A stretch of 11,760 bases of DNA from NCBI GenBank assembly GCA_003154635.1, contig PMDX01000161.1:1-11760 (forward strand). Reading direction: 5' to 3'. Position 1 is the stretch's first letter; each line of letters starts with the position of its first letter. The translations under genes and the position numbers were made by a program. This DNA comes from Actinomycetota bacterium. Lineage in GTDB: Bacteria; Actinomycetota; Geothermincolia; Fen-727; Anoxymicrobiaceae. This document shows positions 1 to 4,857 of this stretch, piece by piece. The notes under the pieces were generated by a model, which saw only the letters and a program-made list of their open reading frames with translations, was not told the DNA's origin and searched no databases.

Positions 1-586
1 TCACGGCGCCCATCCCGGTGCGGCCGGCTATGTGGTGTTTGTCGTGCACGATAGCGGCATATGAAACGCGGTTCTCTCCGGCCTGCCCGATCGCGGCGAC
101 CTTGGCCTTCTTTCCGACCTCTTCCTTGCTGCTTGCGATCAGAGCGTCGGCGGTCTCGTAGCTGTCCTTCCCCCAAAGGTCAGCGGCGTCCCGCAGTTCA
201 ACCTGGTCATCTTTTATCCAGATGTAGACCGGTTTGTCCGAGGCGCCTGTCAGGACGATGCCGTCGTAACCGGCGGCTTTGAGCTCGGGGCCCCAGTAAC
301 CGCCACACGATGCTTCCCCCCAGAGCATTGTCTGAGGAGAACGGGCGGCAACGGCAAACCTGTTGCCACCAGGCACCCGGCTGCCTGTCCACGGACCGGT
401 CATGAATATAAGTGGGTTGTCCGGGCTGAGTGGATCGACGTCGCCGGGAAACATGTCCAGATACATCTTTGCGGCCATGCCAGCGCCTCCGAGGAAGTCG
501 TGGCATTCCTGTTCGTCGAGATCACGGGTGGAAATGTCACCGGTGGAGAGGTCGATTTCAAGCACCTTTCCAGCGTAGCCGTGCAT
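1..586 (-). CDS. Aldehyde:ferredoxin oxidoreductase (tungstopterin), N-terminal part, cut by window edge
   Basis: This is the first 195 residues of a protein that usually has about 600; the rest lies beyond position 1. The family oxidises aldehydes to carboxylic acids in the cytoplasm and passes electrons to ferredoxin, using a tungsten bis-pterin and a [4Fe-4S] cluster. The visible part is the N-terminal cofactor-binding domain. It shows the opening MHGYAGKVLEIDLSTG, the FLGGAGMAAK segment (31-40), VPGGNRFAVAARSPQT (71-86), SCGGYWGPELKAAGYDG (93-109) and AAIGQAGENRVSYAAIVHD (164-182), all family hallmarks. The cluster cysteines lie in the missing C-terminal region and cannot be checked. The ATG at 584-586 follows a strong GGAGGT (594-599 on the other strand) at 7 nt. 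Substrate subclass (AOR, FOR or GOR) cannot be decided from this fragment. It diverges from the thioredoxin-like lipoprotein gene. Confidence 0.95.
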   Translation of the reverse strand, partial: MHGYAGKVLEIDLSTGDISTRDLDEQECHDFLGGAGMAAKMYLDMFPGDVDPLSPDNPLIFMTGPWTGSRVPGGNRFAVAARSPQTMLWGEASCGGYWGPELKAAGYDGIVLTGASDKPVYIWIKDDQVELRDAADLWGKDSYETADALIASSKEEVGKKAKVAAIGQAGENRVSYAAIVHDKHHIAGRTGMGAV

Positions 587-645
587 ATGAGATACCTCCG
601 TGGTTCCGGTGTCGCCAGGTGGCGGCGAGGCTCAAAAGCAAGTGC

Positions 646-674
646 ATGATATCAAGGTGCAACGGGTATGGCAA
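646..674 (-). promoter_or_regulatory. Sigma70-type promoter of the aldehyde oxidoreductase gene
   Basis: Read on the minus strand, TTGCCA (669-674) and TATCAT (646-651) are separated by exactly 17 bp, and each hexamer matches the consensus at 5 of 6 positions. Transcription would start near 639, giving a leader of about 50 nt before the ATG. The -10 box overlaps an 8-bp palindrome, TGATATCA (647-654), which could be a regulator site but may be chance. Confidence 0.6.
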
Positions 675-749
675 CAATAAAGTACCAGCCGGTGCAATTC
701 CTGTGTTCATTCGCGAATCCGCGGCCTCAAGCGAACCTTGCGATGTCTT

Positions 750-779
750 TTGATATGCGGAAGACAATGGTGCTAACAT
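750..779 (+). promoter_or_regulatory. Promoter of the thioredoxin-like lipoprotein gene
   Basis: TTGATA (750-755) and TAACAT (774-779) are separated by 18 bp. The -10 box is preceded by TGC (771-773), making an extended -10 element. The expected start near 786 leaves a leader of about 32 nt before the ATG at 818. No other good hexamer pair was seen in this 231-bp divergent gap. Confidence 0.45.
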
Positions 780-817
780 GGCAAAGGCAGGCAATCTATG
801 ATCTATGGAGGACTTGG

Positions 818-1297
818 ATGAGATCAAAACGGTTAGGCTGGATTCTCACGATTATTATCACTGCGGTGATGATGGGGCTGCTCATGGGATTGGTGGGTTG
901 CGGTAGTCAGGGCAAACCCGAGGTGATGGTTTTCCTGGGCAAGAGCAGCAAATCCTACAGCACGATGAAACCGGTGGTCGACAAGCTTCAGAAGAAGTAT
1001 GGAAAAAAGGTGACCTGGGTAAACGTCGACTTCGACGACCCCGCCAGCAAAGGCGAGATCGATAAATACCACGTAAGTATGAACCCGACCGTCATCCTGA
1101 TCAATTCTCAGGGCCAGATAAAGGAAACATACATGGGGTCGGCCCGCGAGGACATGCTCTCCGCCGCTATAGAAAGCTATATTCCCGGTACTTCAAAAAA
1201 GCAGACCAGCCAGCCGGGCTCGGTGACCACCCCGGCTACACCTGTGACGCCGGGATCTTCGATACCGGTGAACGTCCCCCAGACTTCGGGTCCCTGA
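818..1297 (+). CDS. Thioredoxin-fold lipoprotein lacking the CXXC active site
   Basis: This 159-residue protein is predicted to be exported and lipid-anchored on the outside of the membrane. It has a basic start (MRSKR), a hydrophobic stretch and a lipobox LVGC with the lipidated cysteine at residue 28. Residues about 33-122 have the thioredoxin pattern: a strand (EVMVFL), then the position where the CGPC motif belongs, then MKPVVDKLQKKYGKKVTWVNVD, then the cis-proline loop NPTVILI. The catalytic site reads GKSSKSY, so both redox cysteines are absent. It therefore cannot do ordinary thiol-disulfide exchange and may act as a binding or scaffold subunit. The tail from about 123 is rich in Pro, Thr and Ser and is probably a linker. 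The start at 818 is chosen because GGAGGA (807-812) sits 5 nt upstream; longer in-frame starts lack a ribosome site. It probably belongs with the next two genes. Confidence 0.8.
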   Translation: MRSKRLGWILTIIITAVMMGLLMGLVGCGSQGKPEVMVFLGKSSKSYSTMKPVVDKLQKKYGKKVTWVNVDFDDPASKGEIDKYHVSMNPTVILINSQGQIKETYMGSAREDMLSAAIESYIPGTSKKQTSQPGSVTTPATPVTPGSSIPVNVPQTSGP

Positions 1298-1304
1298 GTA
1301 ATCG

Positions 1305-1339
1305 TCCCTCCCCCCTCGAGGGAGGAGGCTGGGGGTGGC
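1305..1339. repeat. C-rich/G-rich intergenic hairpin element
   Basis: This lies just after the lipoprotein stop. A pyrimidine tract with CCTCCC (1307-1312) pairs with GGGAGG (1320-1325) around a 7-nt loop, followed by a G-rich stretch ending GGGGGTGG. It resembles C/G-rich intergenic repeats that are dispersed in many bacterial genomes, but only this copy is visible here. No T-run follows, so it is not a standard terminator. Confidence 0.35.
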
Positions 1340-1358
1340 TTGAAAGCGCATCCTCCGC

Positions 1359-1384
1359 GAGCCGGGCCTGGAGAGACCCGGCTC
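1359..1384 (+). promoter_or_regulatory. Stem-loop upstream of the CD1871A-like gene
   Basis: GAGCCGGG (1359-1366) and CCCGGCTC (1377-1384) form a perfect 8-bp stem with a 10-nt loop. It ends 33 nt before the ATG at 1418. There is no T-run after it, so it may protect or process mRNA, or attenuate readthrough from the lipoprotein gene, rather than terminate fully. Confidence 0.4.
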
Positions 1385-1417
1385 ATCTCTGAAAAGCGAA
1401 GAGGAAGAAGGATGACG

Positions 1418-1567
1418 ATGGCGGGATACTTCAAGAAGGTGCGGATCTCCTACCTGTTGCTTTTCTTTTTCGTTGCGATCTTCGCGCTCGGCCTGTTCTG
1501 GGGGGGGTTCAGTAAAGTCCTAGCCAACGGTATTGTTATCTGCCTTGACTGCATAGGGCTCATCTGA
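1418..1567 (+). CDS. CD1871A-like small membrane protein with C-terminal CXXC
   Basis: This 49-residue protein has a short basic N-terminus (FKKVR), one transmembrane helix (about 11-35) and a C-terminal ICLDCIGLI with cysteines at 42 and 45. Small size, one helix and a terminal CLxCIG motif are the signature of the CD1871A family CXXC-containing proteins, whose function is unknown. The cysteine pair could bind metal or take part in thiol redox next to the membrane. ATG 1418 is preferred because AGAAGGA (1406-1412) lies 5 nt upstream; the in-frame ATG at 1412 would add two residues and is also possible. The stop is 2 bp from the start of the polyferredoxin gene, so the two are almost certainly co-translated and work together. 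Confidence 0.8.
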   Translation: MAGYFKKVRISYLLLFFFVAIFALGLFWGGFSKVLANGIVICLDCIGLI

Positions 1568-1569
1568 GG

Positions 1570-2508
1570 ATGAGGGTCCGGCGCTGGACTCAGATAGCGG
1601 GGACACTGGTTGCCAATCCATTGTTCGCATACTTTAGCACCAGGACCATCTACCAGGGCAGGGCTAAAGGCATATGTTTCCCCGGTTTTAACTGCTATGC
1701 GTGCCCGCTCGCTTTGATGTCCTGCCCTATCGGCAGCCTTCAGCAATCTCTCACACTTATCGGCCCGAACAAGAGCGCCTCTGCGGCGGGCAGTGCCTTT
1801 GGGCAGGTCGCGCGGCAGGGAGCAACAAACTCCATCGGGGCTCTGCTCTACGTGCTTGGATTCATCGGCATCATCGGCGTGGTAAGTGGGCGCCTGGTTT
1901 GCGGCTGGATCTGTCCTTTCGGGTTTCTCCAGGATCTCCTCTATAAGATACCTGCTCCAAAGCTGAAGCTCCCTCGCTTTATGCGCTACGGAAAATACGT
2001 GATGCTCGCTGTGCTCGCCATGCTGATACCGTACCTCACGGGCGTGCACTGGTACTCGAGGCTGTGTCCGGCCGGGTCCCTCGAAGGAGCCCTCCCACTC
2101 GAGGCGATACCGCCCAGAGCCTCCCTGCCGCCAATCGGCTGGTTCTTCTGGTTAAAGATCGGGATACTCGTTTTTTTCCTGGCATGGATGATCGTCACCA
2201 AGCGCCCGTTCTGCAGAACCGCCTGCGCGCTCGGAGCGGCATACGCGATTCTGACGCCGGTCAGCCTCTACAGGATGCATGTCGATAGCACATGCGACCG
2301 GTGCGAGAAGTGCCGGGATGTCTGCCCGGTCGATATCAGCATCTACGAAAACGCCAACTCACCAGAGTGCGTGCGATGCCTGGACTGCAAGAAGGAGTGC
2401 CCCGTGGGCGCTGTCAGCTCGGGCTTCCGCCTTGGCCTCACCGGTGACGAGGAAGATGAGCCACTACCGGAAAAAGGCAATGTTGAAAAGAAAGGCGGCA
2501 AGCACTGA
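1570..2508 (+). CDS. Membrane-bound polyferredoxin, NapH/YccM-like 4Fe-4S protein
   Basis: This 312-residue membrane protein should carry electrons between quinones or periplasmic partners and cytoplasmic carriers. Hydrophobic segments lie at about 88-108, 142-160 and 190-209, with a possible one at 7-24. Cysteine motifs appear in order: an N-terminal set CFPGFNCYACPLALMSCP (36-53), CGWICPFG (111-118), RLCPAGS (164-170), FCRTACALG (214-222), then two classic [4Fe-4S] sites, CDRCEKCRDVCP (242-253) and CVRCLDCKKECP (267-278). CxxxCP-type motifs near helices are typical of NapH/NosR/YccM relatives. The tail (290-312) is charged and probably cytoplasmic. The start has only a weak, distant Shine-Dalgarno (AGGG 1555-1558), consistent with coupling to the small CXXC gene. 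The electron donor and acceptor are unknown. The last 45 bp overlap the convergent membrane-protein gene. Confidence 0.9.
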   Translation: MRVRRWTQIAGTLVANPLFAYFSTRTIYQGRAKGICFPGFNCYACPLALMSCPIGSLQQSLTLIGPNKSASAAGSAFGQVARQGATNSIGALLYVLGFIGIIGVVSGRLVCGWICPFGFLQDLLYKIPAPKLKLPRFMRYGKYVMLAVLAMLIPYLTGVHWYSRLCPAGSLEGALPLEAIPPRASLPPIGWFFWLKIGILVFFLAWMIVTKRPFCRTACALGAAYAILTPVSLYRMHVDSTCDRCEKCRDVCPVDISIYENANSPECVRCLDCKKECPVGAVSSGFRLGLTGDEEDEPLPEKGNVEKKGGKH

Positions 2509-2778
2509 TATCACTGCCGTCGCGATAAACCCGACCAGGGCCCGGACGCCGCACTCGCGCCTGTAGTCGGTCCTGTAATGATAGAAGCCACCTGAAGCGA
2601 CAAGGCAAACGCCCGCGAGCACTCCGACGCAGCCAGGCAATCCGAATCGATGCGACGACGAGCAGGCGGATAATCCCCACAAGAAAACCCCGAGCCCCGG
2701 GCCGAGCATCGCCAGCAGTATGGCGAGCTGGCAAAATCCAGTTCTCATTTCCTTGTGCACGGTCTTTTTGGTCACCAT
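2464..2778 (-). CDS. Small three-helix membrane protein, unknown function
   Basis: This 104-residue hydrophobic protein has a basic N-terminus and three likely transmembrane helices (about 14-36, 45-64 and 79-102). No family is recognised. It is judged real because AAGGAGG (2783-2789 on the opposite strand) sits 4 nt before the ATG, and because the ATG overlaps the stop of the upstream M23 fusion gene by 7 nt, a typical translational coupling. It should therefore be made with that protein in the same membrane and may be its partner or protective subunit; that is inference only. Its 3' end overlaps the polyferredoxin gene by 45 bp in the convergent direction. Confidence 0.7.
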   Translation of the reverse strand: MVTKKTVHKEMRTGFCQLAILLAMLGPGLGVFLWGLSACSSSHRFGLPGCVGVLAGVCLVASGGFYHYRTDYRRECGVRALVGFIATAVISVLAAFLFNIAFFR

Positions 2779-4505
2779 TCTGCCTCCTTCTCGTTGAGAA
2801 CTTTCTTTATTCCGGACTCCAGGCCACTCTTGATGCCTGACTGCATACCTTTCCTGGCAATTTTCAACAGGAGATCTCCCAGTCTCTCACCGATTCCCCG
2901 GCGGAAGAGCGAGAACCTGGAGAGTAACGCTTTTGGGCCCTCACCGTTGAACGACAGCGCGATGCAACCCATTGCCGCTCCCGCCGCGAAGCTGGCTACC
3001 AGGCCCGACAGCGTTATCGGCCTGTGCATGGCAAGGCACGCCAGAGCGTCGAGTGTTGCCGCGAACGAACCGGAGATGGTGACATAGGCGAGCTTCTGTC
3101 CCAGTGAAAGCGCGAGCTCTTTACAGACGAAGAGCACTCCCTGAAACCGGATCGAGAGCTGTTCGAAGACAAACACGGTCTGGGAGCCCAACCCGGTGAC
3201 CGTCGCGCCCGCCCAGCTCTCACCGATTGTGAAAAGACCAGTCAGTCGCTCAGTGAAAATGCCGCTGCTGAGGACCCTGGCAAATGCGCCCGAGAGCGCA
3301 CCCACACAAAACACCACGAGCATTCTCCTGATAGAGACGTGACCGGTGAACGCGTAAGAAGTGCCCGATTCAAAGATAGCCGCGAAGACACCGTTCCAGA
3401 AGGCGGCCTTGAGCGTTCCAGCTACGCCCACTTCGGCCCACCCGGCCGCGAACGTGCCGGACAGCATGCCACAACTGGCGGCGCCGGCGGCCACGACCGC
3501 GCCGGCGGCCAGGCTTCTCGTGAAGCAGCCGGCCAGCGAGAAGCCTGAGGGGTGCACTGCCGCATAATATATAGCCATCGCGATGCAGGCGATGGCTCCG
3601 GCAATACCTGCGATGCAAGCAGCGACAGCGGAGATCGGCAGTAGGATGAACGCGACTACCACGCCCACGACGACGACGACCGCCGCGGCCAGCCCTGCCG
3701 CTACAGCCTGGACGTACCTGTTGCTCCAGACGTACCTCGCGGCGGCCGCGACCTTGCTCATCGCCGGGTACAGGATATATTGCCACGCGGCCACGCACCC
3801 CTTGCCTGTCCATGACGCTGCCGCCTCCACCCCTCCCCATGCGTACTCGAGGCCTCTCGAGATAAGACCGATGATGCCATGAACTTCTGGACGTGTCTCC
3901 AGGCGGCTGCTATGGCGGGACCGATTGGAGCTCCCGGATTCACCTGCCGACCCGGTTGAAACGGTCCCCTTGCCGTCACCACGCTCAACGGGGCAGAGCC
4001 GCACGTATGAGGAGGTATCGACGCCCCGCAGCAGCAGCATCGGGTCGATCGGGCTGCCGTTCCGATAAGTGTCGAAGTGGAGATGTGGAGCAGGCGATGA
4101 GTCATCTCTATGCCCCCCGACGGTGGCTATCGGCTGCCCGCGGGCGACGCGCTGCCCTGTCGAGACTTCTATCGCGTCGAGGTCGAGATACGTTGCCCGG
4201 ACCCCGCCGTAGTAGGCGATAGTGATGAAGCGGCCACGAGGCAGCTCTCCGACCCACTGGACCTTGCCGTCCTGGGCGGAGACGACCGTCTCACCGGGCG
4301 TGGCAGCAATATCTACACCCTGGTGACCGCCTTGGCCGTAAGGGCCGGATGGTTTCTCGAAGCCGCGCAGCACCTCACCGGAGACAGGCCAGATAAACCC
4401 TCCCGGCGCGGCTCGAAGACGAGCGACCGGCACAAGAACTAGAAACGGTATAAACATGAGAGCGAGAGCGGCCAAAGCCGCCGCGCGTTTATTTGAAGAA
4501 GGCAT
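2772..4505 (-). CDS. Exported M23 metallopeptidase fused to a long hydrophobic multi-helix domain
   Basis: This is a 577-residue protein. A signal peptide or anchor (about 6-33) is followed by an M23 (LytM/lysostaphin-type) zinc endopeptidase domain (about 37-160), which cuts peptide bridges in peptidoglycan. The zinc and catalytic residues are visible: H61 and D65 in HQGVD, and H141 and H143 in APHLHFD. A polar Ser/Gly linker (about 175-205) leads to a domain of more than 300 residues rich in Ala, Gly and Val with many hydrophobic segments (about 266-315, 333-350, 362-378, 394-412, 475-517), ending in an amphipathic basic tail. M23 proteins usually carry LysM, SH3 or coiled-coil partners, so this tail is unusual and I do not recognise it. 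The ATG at 4505 is chosen over one at 4568 because GGAGG (4510-4514) lies 4 nt upstream and the predicted transcript starts near 4576. It is coupled to the downstream membrane gene. Confidence 0.88.
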   Translation of the reverse strand: MPSSNKRAAALAALALMFIPFLVLVPVARLRAAPGGFIWPVSGEVLRGFEKPSGPYGQGGHQGVDIAATPGETVVSAQDGKVQWVGELPRGRFITIAYYGGVRATYLDLDAIEVSTGQRVARGQPIATVGGHRDDSSPAPHLHFDTYRNGSPIDPMLLLRGVDTSSYVRLCPVERGDGKGTVSTGSAGESGSSNRSRHSSRLETRPEVHGIIGLISRGLEYAWGGVEAAASWTGKGCVAAWQYILYPAMSKVAAAARYVWSNRYVQAVAAGLAAAVVVVVGVVVAFILLPISAVAACIAGIAGAIACIAMAIYYAAVHPSGFSLAGCFTRSLAAGAVVAAGAASCGMLSGTFAAGWAEVGVAGTLKAAFWNGVFAAIFESGTSYAFTGHVSIRRMLVVFCVGALSGAFARVLSSGIFTERLTGLFTIGESWAGATVTGLGSQTVFVFEQLSIRFQGVLFVCKELALSLGQKLAYVTISGSFAATLDALACLAMHRPITLSGLVASFAAGAAMGCIALSFNGEGPKALLSRFSLFRRGIGERLGDLLLKIARKGMQSGIKSGLESGIKKVLNEKEAEW

Positions 4506-4582
4506 CGGGCCTCCGGCTTCCGGGTAACGTTTGAGTCCACGGACTGCACGGAGAGGAAGAAGAGGCATAGCAATACAAGCAC

Positions 4583-4611
4583 ATGTTAATAAACAAACCA
4601 GGCAAAGTCAA
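4583..4611 (-). promoter_or_regulatory. Promoter of the M23 fusion gene
   Basis: On the minus strand, TTGACT (4606-4611) and TAACAT (4583-4588) are separated by 17 bp. Predicted initiation near 4576 leaves a leader of about 70 nt before the ATG at 4505. It would leave only about 8 nt before the alternative ATG at 4568, which supports the shorter protein. Confidence 0.55.
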
Positions 4612-4692
4612 GGCCGCGCCGCACGAGGTGACCGGTTACGCCCCCACAGTGCCGCTTGCTCGATTATTGTGTTAGTTAGCAGAAAAAAGGCT

Positions 4693-4721
4693 TTGACGCC
4701 TGTACGCTAAATCACTATGAT
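4693..4721 (+). promoter_or_regulatory. Strong sigma70-type promoter of the PEP carboxykinase gene
   Basis: TTGACG (4693-4698) and TATGAT (4716-4721) are separated by 17 bp, each matching the consensus at 5 of 6 positions. This is among the best promoters in the window. Transcription should start near 4728, giving a leader of about 130 nt before the ATG at 4858. It stands back to back with the leftward M23 promoter about 80 bp away. Confidence 0.7.
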
Positions 4722-4731
4722 ACTCGGAAAT

Positions 4732-4833
4732 GGAGGGTGTTCCTCCGCTCCAAGAATCCTGAGCAAGTGGACCGGAGGTCGACTTTACCCATGTGACATT
4801 TAGTGGTTTGCACGGTGCCGGCGTGCCGCCGGC
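4732..4833 (+). promoter_or_regulatory. Structured 5' leader of the PEP carboxykinase mRNA
   Basis: Two stem-loops lie in the predicted leader. The first is at the very 5' end: GGAGG (4732-4736), a 5-nt loop, CCTCC (4742-4746). The second is GCCGGC (4817-4822), a GTGCC loop, GCCGGC (4828-4833); GGT and ACC can extend it across one bulge. It ends 11 nt before the ribosome site GGAGG (4845-4849). The first stem contains an anti-Shine-Dalgarno-like CCTCC that could in principle pair with that ribosome site. I recognise no known riboswitch class. Confidence 0.35.
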
Positions 4834-4857
4834 TACCCATTACGGGAGGTTGGACAT

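Noticed and set aside
207..506. Leftward 99-codon frame inside the first gene
   Set aside because: Arg/Pro-rich out-of-frame translation of the aldehyde oxidoreductase gene, whose own frame matches the family throughout.
668..817. N-terminal extension of the thioredoxin-like lipoprotein
   Set aside because: It would place the signal peptide 50 residues inside the protein and has no ribosome site; GGAGGA sits directly before ATG 818.
3370..3840. Arg/Gly-rich frames inside the M23 fusion gene
   Set aside because: Low-complexity frames produced by GC-rich codons of the Ala/Gly-rich hydrophobic domain; the main frame is continuous with clear start, signal peptide and coupled stop.
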